Positions 54,770-64,000 of a stretch of 64,000 bases of DNA are shown here, in pieces. This DNA is from Sepioteuthis lessoniana (lineage: Eukaryota; Mollusca; Cephalopoda; Myopsida; Loliginidae): assembly GCA_963585895.1 (NCBI GenBank), contig OY757934.1, forward strand, positions 48,799,126 through 48,863,125, in the 5' to 3' direction. The notes under the pieces are model-generated. The model did not search any database and was not told the DNA's origin. It worked only from the letters and a program-made list of their open reading frames with translations. Every line of letters starts with the position of its first letter. Position 1 is the first letter of the stretch. The position numbers and the translations under genes were made by a program.

Positions 54770-54968
54770 GCTTGGGTTCAATCTCCAGGTGGAGTCATAC
54801 CAAAGACTAAAAAAAAAAAAATGGTACTTGATGCCTCCTTGCTTAACACTCAGCATTATAAGGTATGGATCAAGGGTAAAGTGGACAAATCCAGGGAAAG
54901 GAGTAGCGCCCTCCCCAACACTTTGGTGTAGTAGCTATCGAAAAGGGAGCCTTCGGGTAACCCTCGAC
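54770..54968 (+). mobile_element. SINE-A, both ends lost
   Basis: From GGGTTCAATCTCCAGGTGGA through CCAAAGACT...GCCTTCGGGTAACCCTCGAC. Confidence 0.85.
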
Positions 54969-54974
54969 AAAAAA

Positions 54975-55145
54975 AATCTATTTAACGCCATTCATTTGCA
55001 CACAGAAACGATTGAACAGTGAGGAAACAAATGAGCTCTTATTCGTTTTAAAATAATTTTACCAATAAACTATACGCTTATAAATCATTCATATGTATTA
55101 ACAGAATTTGGCATTAGATTACCATCAAGGTTTGATATGCCATAA
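54975..55145 (+). repeat. REP1 sub-repeat and tail
   Basis: CATTCATTTGCACACAGAAA, TTTGGCATTAGATTACCATC and GGTTTGATATGCCATAAA. Confidence 0.65.
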
Positions 55146-55650
55146 AGTAAGTAAAAGTAAAGTTGGCGACCGTAGTCGAGGGTGACCCAAAGGCTCCCTT
55201 TTCAATAGCTACTACACCGAGGTGTAGGGGAGGGCGCTACTCCTTTCCCTAGATTGGGGGGGGGTGTCCTCGTGGTGTAATGGTTAAAGCGATGAAATCG
55301 TAGTAAGCGAGTTCGTACTCCAGTCGTGCTATTACGTTCACTTTCGGGCAAATACCCTTGGGAAAGGTATGAACCCCCTTATCCTCCCAGCTATGGGTTA
55401 AATAGTACCACTACTGTTCTTCTAAGAGAATGGCTTTAGCATTAAATAAACTACAAAGGTTGATATGCCATTAAATAAAGAAAGAAACCAATCCAAGTTT
55501 TCCCTGGATTGCTCCACTTCACCCTTGATACGTACCTTATAATGCTGAGTGTTAAACAAGGAGGTATCAAGTACCATTTTTAAAGTCTTTGGTATGACTC
55601 GACCGGGGATTGAACCCAGGTCTTCCGGACCATTGGCGAATACTCTACCC
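55146..55650 (-). mobile_element. SINE-A interrupted by SINE-B
   Basis: SINE-A reverse sequence at 55146-55253 and 55496-55650. The break carries TTCCCTAGATTG / TTCCCTGGATTG as a target duplication. Confidence 0.9.
55256..55495 (+). mobile_element. SINE-B nested in SINE-A
   Basis: GTGTCCTCGTGGTGTAATGG, CCCTTGGGAAAGGTATGAAC, AGCTATGGGTTAAATAGTAC, the tail GGTTGATATGCCATTAAATA ending AAACC. Part of the anticodon-arm region (about 10 nt) is deleted. Confidence 0.92.
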
Positions 55651-55659
55651 CCTATGCTA

Positions 55660-56760
55660 AACACAACCAAAATAAACCAAACTCTTACTAGGGTGACTCA
55701 TATTCATCGCTAGAACAAATGCATGATCATTGGTGGAGACTTTAGAGAAAAATAACATGTGGTAGCTGAAAACTTGCTCTATCCAATGGTATTATTTAGC
55801 TCCCTCTATCTGTTGTGAATGATGATAAAAATAGGAGGTATTACTTTAGGTATGCAAGCTGTTGTTCGTCACCAGCGAAAATGCATTAAAAGTCGCGTAA
55901 AAATAGTATTTGGTAGCTTAAAATTTGCTTTATTCTGTTGTGCTCCTTGCATATGTTGTATTTTCAGTGGAAATAAAAAAAAAATGGGATTAATTTTGGA
56001 GCCCCGCTTCGAATAACTCTACTGCAGAAAATTTTGATAGTTGTGTGTTAACCTTTAGAATTGAGAATCTTCACGAGCTCTTGAGCCCTCTCCCGGGGCT
56101 CCTGGCTGAAAATAAATTGCTGAAAATATAAATAGTTATAATCTGTCATTTAACAGCCTAATTGACTACAGTTGCTAGGCAATAGCGATGCAGAAATAGG
56201 GATTTCTCGGCTGGAATTCAGTCCATCTGGTTACATGTACTTATAGGATGTAGCACAAATATCGGCCGCTCGGATTCTTAAGCCTAAGAATAAAAAAAAA
56301 TGAATGAAAAGCCAGAATTATTATGTATTTAAAGAAAGAACCTTGTTTATCTAAATATCAGCTTTGCTGAGCTGTCGGCTGGTCGTTTGTCTGGCTGGTG
56401 ATGCTGTGTTTAATGCCAAGTGTTGACTGATTTAATAATCACCTCATCTTTTCAATCATCTTGGTTGTCTACACTGAAGAGAAATTCCGAATGTTGAGAT
56501 TTGTGTTTTTCTCCTTTGCTTGAAACTCATCTTCCCGGTATTTCCACCCTCGGTAGATCTTTTCCTCGGCGCCCTCTGTTCCTTTGCTGTCAGGGTCACT
56601 ATTGCAATTTCGAATACCATTGCTCTGAAACAGCATAAGTGTTCTTCTCATTACAGGCAACACCGTTATTACTGAGTCTTGCATAATCATTCATGCCATA
56701 GGTAGAGGTAAAATATTGTTTTGTAAACTTCAAACCTTTAGCAAACCTTTTGACAAAGGT
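55660..56760. other. Intergenic, unassigned
   Basis: Two related blocks (GTGGTAGCTGAAAACTTGCT at 55760, TTGGTAGCTTAAAATTTGCT at 55911) hint at an old tandem duplication. No gene. Confidence 0.35.
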
Positions 56761-56764
56761 AAAA

Positions 56765-56990
56765 ATACGCTACAAAGGAGTAAGACCACCCTGTCCCCCA
56801 TAAAGGGGTTGTCATGGGAATGACATTAAACTGCATTTGATGTTGAGGATCCAGTTCTTGTGATATGGGGAGTATAGAGCATCTTTTTATTGCCTATACT
56901 CCCTGGTCCACTCTGACTCCGAGGTCCCATCTGTGAGTAAAATAGATTTTCTTGATTTCCTTGGTTTTATTGCCTCTTTAGATTTTATCA
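56765..56990 (+). repeat. REP1 partial, diverged
   Basis: GGAGTAAGACCACCCTGTCC, GGGAATGACATTAAACTGCA, CTGGTCCACTCTGACTCCGA. Confidence 0.6.
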
Positions 56991-57006
56991 AACAGTGATT
57001 TATCTT

Positions 57007-57008
<2 letters not shown>

Positions 57009-57047
<39 letters not shown>
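57009..57047. repeat. (TA)n microsatellite
   Basis: About 19 TA units. Confidence 0.93.
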
Positions 57048-57048
<1 letters not shown>

Positions 57049-57063
57049 TATATGTATATATGT

Positions 57064-57335
57064 ATTTACCCAGCTTCTCCACACGAGCATGATGTGACAT
57101 AAGATCAGTTTTTTTAAGCTGAATTCAAAAGATTTAAATTTAAAGTTTTCCTTTTCCTAGATCTGTTGCCATACCAAGATTAAAGAACACAGTCTGTCTG
57201 ATCATTTATCTATAGCTAGTAGAAAAATAGTTGGATAATACCTTTCCCAAGGATATTAGCGCTATTTGAAATGTAAATAGCCTCAGGCTGACGTGTCCAT
57301 CTCCAACGACGATAACCGTTACACCACAAGCGCTT

Positions 57336-57337
<2 letters not shown>
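57064..57337 (-). mobile_element. SINE-C copy, diverged
   Basis: CCCAGCTTCTCCACACGAGC, GTTTTCCTTTTCCTAGATCT, ACCTTTCCCAAGGATATTAG, and ACGATAACCGTTACACCACAAG, the head. Confidence 0.82.

Positions 57338-57391
<54 letters not shown>
57338..57391. repeat. (TA)n microsatellite
   Basis: Abuts the SINE-C head. Confidence 0.93.
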
Positions 57392-57394
<3 letters not shown>

Positions 57395-57449
57395 CAACAA
57401 TATATACATATATATGATTATGATTATGAACTGAATGTAAATGTAAGCT

Positions 57450-57874
57450 CACTCAGCTGGCGCAGTAGAATACGCCGACTGAATCTCTGTAGAAAGTAAG
57501 AAATCCCAAATGAGTATCCTGATTATGACAATAAAACATCTGATGATGAGGCTCGAGTCCAAGAGCTTTGGGGAATGTGTAGTACCACTTCATTACCATT
57601 CCTCTGTTCTTTGTTATGACCCGAATTGGTAGTACCTGTAAGGATCCCATATAGAGGTTAAATAGAACTAATTAACCATTTAGTTGTGTGCAAACAAAAG
57701 ATTAATATTAAATAGAATTATTAGTGTTAAATAGCAAACCATTTATCTCTGTGCAAAGAAATGAATTCTGGCTTGTTTAAAAATGTTAGCTGCAAACTAT
57801 TTGTTTATTATTCATATATATTTGATTTATGTAATTTGGCATTAATAACCTGCAAGGGTAGATATTTTGCTCGC

Positions 57875-57875
<1 letters not shown>
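57450..57875 (+). repeat. REP1 copy
   Basis: ACTCAGCTGGCGCAGTAGAA, GAGTATCCTGATTATGACAA, TTAGTTGTGTGCAAACAAAA sub-repeats, and the tail TTTGGCATTAATAACCTGCA. Confidence 0.72.
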
Positions 57876-57876
<1 letters not shown>

Positions 57877-57934
<58 letters not shown>

Positions 57935-57935
57935 A
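57877..57935. repeat. (AT)n(GT)n microsatellite
   Basis: AT repeats ending in GTGTGTGTGT. Confidence 0.93.
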
Positions 57936-57959
57936 ATCATGTTCATTAAACGTTCATAT

Positions 57960-58270
57960 TTAGATTTTTTGTGTAATTGTTTCTTTAGAGGTATTTTTCC
58001 CATCGTCCTCTCAAATACAAATGATTTTAAACAGTTTATTTGACATATAGATGGGCCCCTAACAGATACTACAACTCCTGGTCAGAGTGTACTAGGGAGT
58101 TATGGGAACCAACCAATTAAAAAAACCCAACCAACCAATTAAAAAACCTAATCAACTGACCAACTCTAAAAACCAACCAACCAACCAACCAAGTATATGT
58201 ATCACATGAAGTTTACTGTCATAGGGCTTTACTTCTCTGTCGGGTCTATGGTCAGCGTATTCTGTGCGAG
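57960..58270 (-). repeat. REP1 partial with CCAA expansions
   Basis: TTTGACATATAGATGGGCCC and ACTCCTGGTCAGAGTGTACT, then repeated AACCAACCAA, then GTCATAGGGCTTTACTTCTC. Confidence 0.5.
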
Positions 58271-58459
58271 AACGTAGAAATCACTGGTACTGCAACCAAA
58301 CTGTGACGTGTGGGCCAAGCTAAGTAAAGCTAGGTAAATTCCAAATTACATTGAAATTACCAAAGTTAACGATGTGCCTTGACAATAGTCGGATATGCCT
58401 TAACAATAGATAGTGCACGTAAACATAGGCCCGAGTGCCCGACTCAGCAAAGTTTTAGA

Positions 58460-58540
58460 AAATAAAGAGTTAAGCTGTAATGAAACTGTTCAGTACTCAC
58501 TTGGGTAACTTCTTAGTAAAAGTTGGTACTGTCAGCCTGA
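58460..58540 (+). pseudogene. 5S-rRNA-like relic (degenerate)
   Basis: AGAGTTAAGCTGTAATGAAA, TGTTCAGTACTCACTTGGGT and AACTTCT keep the 5S 3'-half register of the array at 59.1 kb. Confidence 0.4.
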
Positions 58541-59115
58541 CGCCGTTGGCCAGACTAAGCAAAACTTCGAAAATACGAGTCATTCAATAAAGTAAGTGAA
58601 TTTGGACTAAGGAGTTGACAATAGGAAGCAGTGTTTACTGTTGCACTTTTTCAAGAGAATCAATAGTGATGACTCCTTTCGTGTCTCAGAACAATGTCAG
58701 CGTGATTTTCTTTATTAAGCGCTGCGCCCAGAGATTTTTCATTACCAGAGAGTTAGTGAGTTTCCACTTCATGGACTATCTTTTTGACATCGGCTCGTAA
58801 TGGCAAACCCGTGTTTAGCCAATTTGTAAACATTTTTGACTAAAATTTGCTTCTCCGTATACATGACACATTCTTTTTTAAATTTTAAATGGTTTGCATT
58901 TTTCAGCCACCAAAAATTGGATGGTGGATATCTGTTTAAGCGTGGAACACTAACATTGATTTCCCGTCGTTTTTAATTGTCACAAAAGAAATATTTTTGC
59001 AGGATTAAAATGATTTTTGTGATAAATCAATTCCAAACAAAGCAGAGTTTACGTTAATGGAAAAAAAAGTTATTTTAAAAAGAAATTCCCTTATTTATTA
59101 AGTGACTTGCGTTGC

Positions 59116-59590
59116 AAGTTAAGCAGCGATGAGTGTGTTCAATACTTAAAAAGGTGACCACATAATAACATCAGGTGCTGTAAGCAAACTAAAGAAAAAG
59201 AAACGAAGTTAAGCAGGGATGAGCGTGTTCAATACTTAAAAGGGTGACCACATAATAACATCAGGTACTGTAAGCAAACCAAAGCAGAAGAAAAAGAAAC
59301 GAAGAAGTTAAGCAGGGATGAATGTGTTCAATACTTAAAAGGGTGACCACATAATAACATCAGGTGCTGTAAGCAAACTAAAGCAGAAGAAAAAGAAAAG
59401 AAGTTAAGCAGGGATGAGTGTGTTCAATACTTAAAAGGGTGACCATATAATAACATCAGGTGCTGTAAGTAAACTTAGACTTGTGAACTTGTCCAAGCAA
59501 AGCTCAATAAATAAGAACAAAAAAAGTTAAGCTACAATGTGCTTGTTCAACACTTTGCCGGGTGACCACTTAATAACTATAAGAAACGTT
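59116..59590 (+). repeat. Tandem array of 5S-rRNA-derived 3' halves
   Basis: Starts at 59116, 59206, 59305, 59401 and (diverged) 59524; period 90-99 bp. Each unit has AAGTTAAGCAGGGATGAG, GTGTTCAATACTTAAAAGGG, TGACCACATAATAACATCAG and GTGCTGTAAGCAAAC, matching the second half of animal 5S rRNA (A box, intermediate element, C box, 3' end). About 20 nt of A/G-rich spacer follows. The first 45 nt of 5S are missing in every unit. Confidence 0.72.
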
Positions 59591-60000
59591 TCAGTAAATA
59601 AAGAAAATAGAACAATTTCTTGATAGATCCCCATGTGAAGAAATCTGCACGACACAAATGTCAGTTCAGTCAGAAAATAGTTTGATTTTTTATTCTTTTG
59701 CTTTCGTCTCGGGAGATTATTTTTTTCCTTAATGAGAACGCTAATTCGCAAACACATCAGCGGGACGATCCAAGGACTTTGAGTTGCGCATCACATCGCC
59801 TAAACCCAGACTGGAGAAAGATTCCTGCTGAAATGACGATGTTACTTGGGCGACCTTGAACCGATCCAAAAGTACAAAGTACAATGCAATGTCAAAAAAG
59901 GATCCTAACTATTTGTAGGCAATTCCTTCTCACATTACTCCTCCTCCAACTCCTCCTACACCTCCTTTACATAATGACCTTTTCGTTATTATCGGCATAG
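59591..60000. other. Intergenic, nothing recognised
   Basis: No repeat family or gene found. Confidence 0.3.
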
Positions 60001-60091
60001 GACCCCCATTCTCTTTCTCTCTCTGCAATCTCTCTCTGTTTTTCTCTATGTCGATCTGTTTGTTTCTATCTAGCTTGCTATTTCTTTTTAA

Positions 60092-60137
<46 letters not shown>

Positions 60138-60176
60138 TTGACTTTGTATATCTCTGTCTCTATCGCAATTTGTTCA

Positions 60177-60234
<58 letters not shown>

Positions 60235-60320
60235 CATCTTTCTCTCTGTCTCTTTGACTTTATATCTGTCTCTGTCTCTCTTTATCACAATCTGTTTCTT
60301 TCTTTCTTTCTTTCTTTCTT

Positions 60321-60371
<51 letters not shown>

Positions 60372-60420
60372 CCGTTTGTAACTTGGTTTCATTCTTTCTA
60401 TCATAATCTATTCATATATA
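60000..60420. repeat. (ATCT)n satellite block 1
   Basis: Several (ATCT)n runs (60088-60136, 60175-60232, 60320-60371) separated by a recurring TCTCTGTCTCTTTGACTTTATATCTG-type spacer, with a (TTTC)n run at 60297. Confidence 0.93.
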
Positions 60421-60900
60421 TCTATCTATGCTTGTAGGTTGATAACTAATTTTGAATAGTGCTCTTAATAACTAATGTATTGGGTTCGATTTTCATTCGA
60501 TCCCCTCTACTGTGTGTCTGTGTTAAACTATGCTAAGTTACTTTATCCTTTTTCCATAGTGTCATGATTAGCCTGTTAGTACTGGAGTACATAGCTACTG
60601 AAGTAAGTTCGAATTTTGCTAGGCATCACACACTTATAGCCTCGTTCCGTAATAAGCTCGGTCACATCGATTTGACTGGGTCAGCTTTAGCACAAGTTTG
60701 ATGAGTTTACTCTCAATGACTTGTAACACTGAGACTCTTCAGTAAATTCACTTGGTATTTGTTGAGTGCAGCCAGTTTCTTAAAATATCGAATTCACTTT
60801 CTATAGCTTGCGAGATTGTCGTCGAAATTCGAGAACACTTAACAAGTCTAGAGTTTGCAATTACTTTTAGTAATTAGAAACAAAATGTTCGAAAAAGCCA
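60421..60900. other. Intergenic with degenerate B-box-like sites
   Basis: GGGTTCGATTTTCATTCGAT (60482) and AGTTCGAATTTTGCTAGGCA (60607) look like old SINE remnants; nothing complete. Confidence 0.3.
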
Positions 60901-60909
60901 AACTGTCAG

Positions 60910-61032
60910 TTCATATCTATCTATCTATCTATTTGACTTTGTATCTGTCTCTGTCTCTCTCAATCACAATCTATCTATCTATCTATCTATTTGACTTTGT
61001 ATCTGTCTCTGTCTCTCTCAATCACAATCACA

Positions 61033-61079
<47 letters not shown>

Positions 61080-61094
61080 CCAGTTTTATCTTTT

Positions 61095-61127
<33 letters not shown>

Positions 61128-61220
61128 GTCTCTTCATCTTTCTCTCTGTCTCTTTGACTTTCTATCTGTCTCTGTCTCTCTTTATCACAATCTATCTATC
61201 TATCTATCTATCTATCTTAG
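60910..61220. repeat. (ATCT)n satellite block 2
   Basis: The same higher-order pattern as block 1 (TTTGACTTTGTATCTGTCTC, CTCTCAATCACAATC spacers). Five ATCT runs. Confidence 0.93.
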
Positions 61221-61244
61221 GGAAACAGTCATGTTGATTTTAAC

Positions 61245-61625
61245 AGTCGTTAACCTCTTTCGGGTTATTTTATGCCAAGAAGTTACGGAATCATGATCAT
61301 TGCATGTTTATACTTACATTTTTTACGTAATTGTTTTCAAGAGTTTTTTTTTGCACACGGTCCTATTAAATACGTATGATTTTTTAAGATATCTTTGACC
61401 TATAGACAGAACCCTAAGAGGTTCTACCATTTCGGTTCAAAGAGAACCAGGAAGTAATGGCAATGTAGGTGTACTCTACACTCCTCAGGTCTCCAAAACT
61501 AGAGCCTCACCATCAGATTCAGTTTATTGTCATAACAACGACACACATTTTTGAGGAAGGGTCTTAACCTCTGCTGGGGATACAGTTAGCATTTTCTAGA
61601 ATTCCACCGAGAATGCGGGATTTTC
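61245..61625 (-). repeat. REP1 partial
   Basis: TTAACCTCTTTCGGGTTATT, ACCTATAGACAGAACCCTAA, GAGCCTCACCATCAGATTCA, GGGTCTTAACCTCTGCTGGG. Confidence 0.68.
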
Positions 61626-61699
61626 ATTTAATGGTTATTTATCTGCAGCAGAGAACGGCAGCTGCTTTACTATTTAGATCACAAAGACTCTTGGTTACA

Positions 61700-62495
61700 G
61701 AATCTCAGATTCGTGCCTAGTAAATTCATCGTAGTAAATTCGTTGTCGGTAAACTATTCGTGATAAATTCACAGTGTGGGAAATTTATCGTCTGTTGATT
61801 TATCGGGACTAAATTCATTGTATTGTAAATTTATTGCAGGTTAATCGTGATTAAATTCAAAATCTAATCATTGCTTTCAAGAATTTAATAAGAGTAGCGA
61901 AAGAGTTATGGAAACCCTATATTGTAAGAGACATTAATCTGATATGATGAATTTAGCGATGGTAAATTTACCTCATAATGAATTTACTGATGATAAATGT
62001 ATCATACGATGGATTTACCGACGATGAATTCATCAGACGATGAATTTACTGATGGTAAATTTACCACTAGAATAATTTACCGATGATATACTTATCTTAC
62101 GATGAATTTACCGACGATGAATTCATCATATGATGAATTTACTTTTGGGTATCACCAACCTTTTCAGCATAATGAGCTGTTCCATCAGCCATATATGGCA
62201 GTAGCGGAGATCAGTCTGGGAATAAGCCTACGAGTCAGATCGGAAGAGCCGTTCCTATTGTTGAAGTATATCATTACTCTATCACTAATCCTATGTTCTT
62301 ATTACTAACAGTCTCTCTTGTAAATACTCTTTCCTGTAAATATAACTATTTTCCTCACATATCGTGGTTTGTCTTATTATTATAACTACTTGTGTTCACT
62401 AACCAGAACACAACATTTACCGAGGGTAAATTTACCACTAGAATAATTTACCGATGATAAATTTATCATGCGATGAATTTACCGATGTTGAAATT
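61700..62495. mobile_element. Foldback-like element
   Basis: The left part (61700-61860) is rich in GTAAATTCATCG-type units, the right part (61945-62495) in the complementary CGATGAATTTAC units. Arms made of short direct repeats in inverted orientation resemble foldback elements. An LTR-like insertion sits in the right arm. Confidence 0.5.
62145..62415 (+). mobile_element. Candidate small solo LTR
   Basis: A 270-bp non-repetitive block interrupts the GATGAATTTAC array, begins TGGGTATCACC and ends GAACACAACA. The size and TG...CA ends suit a short LTR, but termini and target duplication (possibly ATTTAC) are uncertain. Confidence 0.35.
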
Positions 62496-62499
62496 ACCT

Positions 62500-62940
62500 A
62501 GAGTTGATCAAATCTAACCGAAAAAAATTCAATTTCTTAGAGAAAGCATTGTCTATTATTAATTTTTTGACAAGTACTTCCTTCATTTTAATTATAATTA
62601 ATTTAAACAAACTTATTCATGAAGTTGAAAAAAGTGTGCTCAATTGAAGTTTTGTCGGCAATCTTGTATCATACATCAAGAGAAATAATAAAATCTGATT
62701 GTTCCTGACATTATTCATAGAAAAAATAGTCAGATGTTATTGTCAGAATACGTTTAGATAGTTGTCACCAACAATTTTACATTAACACCCACGTGGTCTT
62801 TCACACTTAAACGCACGCCTACAGATTCAATAATTCAGCCAAGTAGATGTAAGGAAACTGAAAGTGAGTCCGAGAAAATTCAGTAATATATCAGCTGAAA
62901 ACTCGAATAATTATGAGTTACTTAAATTAGCCATAAATAT
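62500..62940. other. Intergenic, nothing recognised
   Basis: AT-rich with no identifiable element. Confidence 0.3.
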
Positions 62941-62944
62941 ATCT

Positions 62945-63071
62945 GTACTTGGTATGACACTAAACTGATGGTGAGGCTCCAGTTTTGGAGTTCTGTGGAG
63001 TGTGGAATATCCATTCGTTGCCTTCACTCCAATGTCTATTTATACCCGAAATGGGAGTTCCTGTTAGGATT
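62945..63071 (+). repeat. REP1 body fragment
   Basis: TTGGTATGACACTAAACTGA, TGGTGAGGCTCCAGTTTTGG and a GTTCCTGTTAGG block; it runs directly into the minisatellite. Confidence 0.7.
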
Positions 63072-63612
63072 TTTATCAAGAGATCAAATAGATCTGCTTT
63101 AATCAAGTGGTCAAAAAGATCTGTTTTCATCAAGGGATCAAAAAGATCTGTTTTCATCAAGCGGTCAAAAAGCTCTATTTTCATCAAGTGGTCAAATAGA
63201 TCTGTTTTCATCAAAGGGTCAAATAGATCTGCTTTCATCAAGTGGTCAAATAGATCTGCTTTCATCAAGTGGTCAAAAAGATCTGTTTTCATCAAGGGGT
63301 CAAAAAGCTCTATTTTCATCAAGTGGTCAAAAAGATCTGTTTTCATCAAGTGGCCAAATAGATCTGCTTTTATCAAGGGGTCAAAAAGATCTGTTTTCAT
63401 CAAGGGGTCAAAAAGCTCTATTTTCATCAAGTGGTCAAATAGATCTGTTTTCATCAAGTGGTCAAATTGAACTGCTTTGATCAAGGGGTCAAAAAGATCT
63501 GTTTACATCAAGGGGTCAAAAAGCTCCATTTTCATCAAGTGGTCAAATAGATCTGTTTTCATCAAGTGGTCAAATAGATTTGTTTTCATCAAGTAGTCGA
63601 AAAGATCTGTTT
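63072..63612. repeat. 27-bp minisatellite, about 20 units
   Basis: Unit TTTTCATCAAGTGGTCAAA plus TAGATCTG or AAGATCTG with a few sites varying. The period is a multiple of three, so both strands stay open and give false 160-175 residue repeat proteins. Confidence 0.95.
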
Positions 63613-63805
63613 AACTATTATTTGTATTTGATATGATCACATGCAAAAAAAAAAGAAACAACTTCACAAAAAATGTAAATATAAATGTATAATGAACGCA
63701 ATTCCCTAACATCTTGGCATAAAATAACCGTAGAGGAATTGGGTGCCGTGAAAATAAATTAATAAATATGACAAATATGTCTATCCTGTTTTTTATATTA
63801 CAGTA

Positions 63806-64000
63806 TGTATTTACCCAACTCCTCCCCACGGGCAGGACGTGACACAAGGTCAATTTTTAAGCGGTGTTTAACAGGTTTGAATTTAGAGTCTTCCTTCTCC
63901 TAGACTGGTTTCCTTACCAACACTAGAGAATATAGTTTGCACAGCGATTAACCCATAGCTGGAGTGAGAATAACTGGATTCATACTTTTCCCAAAAGTAT
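63806..64000 (-). mobile_element. SINE-C, cut by window edge
   Basis: TATTTACCCAACTCCTCCCC, GACACAAGGTCAATTTTTAA, CTTCCTTCTCCTAGACTGGT, CATACTTTTCCCAAAAGTAT. The head lies beyond the window. Confidence 0.87.

Noticed and set aside
59116-59590. Functional 5S rRNA genes
   Set aside because: Each unit lacks the first third of 5S and the C-box region is mutated; these are derived repeats.
60048-61296. Ser/Leu/Tyr/Ile repeat open frames
   Set aside because: Products of the (ATCT)n satellite, which is stop-free in one frame.
62960-63484. A 174-residue protein of nine-residue repeats (LMKTDLFDH) and its antisense partner
   Set aside because: The 27-bp tandem repeat is a multiple of three and lacks stops on both strands; it is a REP1-derived minisatellite without gene structure.
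63072-63612. CRISPR-like regular repeats
   Set aside because: The repeats are directly adjacent without unique spacers, in animal DNA.

Overview
The window is AT-rich, repeat-saturated nuclear DNA of an animal, with GT-AG introns, eukaryotic tRNA genes carrying internal promoter boxes, SINEs, LINE fragments and mariner/Tc1 transposons. The combination of tRNA-headed SINEs, decayed mariners, RTE-like LINEs, a Ty3/gypsy LTR with a tRNA-Trp-type primer site and long (CA)n, (TA)n and (ATCT)n tracts suggests a lophotrochozoan. A mollusc, possibly a cephalopod, is my best guess, but nothing in the sequence proves it.

The only protein-coding host gene I can support is the 3' end of EDC4/Ge-1 (enhancer of mRNA-decapping 4) on the plus strand. 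It has three coding exons (1311-1530, 1727-1890, 7157-7337) ending in TGA. The last intron is 5.3 kb and packed with transposons. The 3' UTR and flank run to about 7.7 kb or 9.3 kb and contain a roughly 200-bp near-perfect hairpin.

From about 10.9 to 30 kb there are nested mobile elements. REP1 is a long dispersed repeat, here cut by an RTE-like LINE fragment and a complete 1.3-kb mariner. A second mariner is internally deleted. There is a decayed Tc1-type element, three tRNA-headed SINE families (called SINE-A, SINE-B and SINE-C here), the ORF1 remnant of a non-LTR element and an LTR flanked by 76-bp direct repeats. Several SINE insertions show clear target-site duplications, and one has its empty site preserved in a nearby duplicated segment.

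From 30.4 to 37.4 kb lies a cluster of tRNA-Ser genes: five intact UGA genes and one CGA gene, grading rightwards into a tail of tRNA relics with a recurring spacer. At 38.2 kb is an LTR followed by a tRNA-Trp-like primer site. A single tRNA-Glu(UUC) gene sits at 44.5 kb on the minus strand.

From 45 to 64 kb the sequence is REP1 copies, more SINEs, a REP1-tail palindrome (54.1 kb), an 800-bp alternating purine-pyrimidine array (52.1-52.9 kb), a tandem array of 5S-rRNA-derived 3' halves (59.1-59.6 kb), ATCT satellites, a foldback-like element (61.7-62.5 kb) and a 27-bp minisatellite that grew inside a REP1 copy (63.1-63.6 kb). The genes do not form a functional unit. The window documents a housekeeping gene end, a tRNA cluster and layered transposon history.
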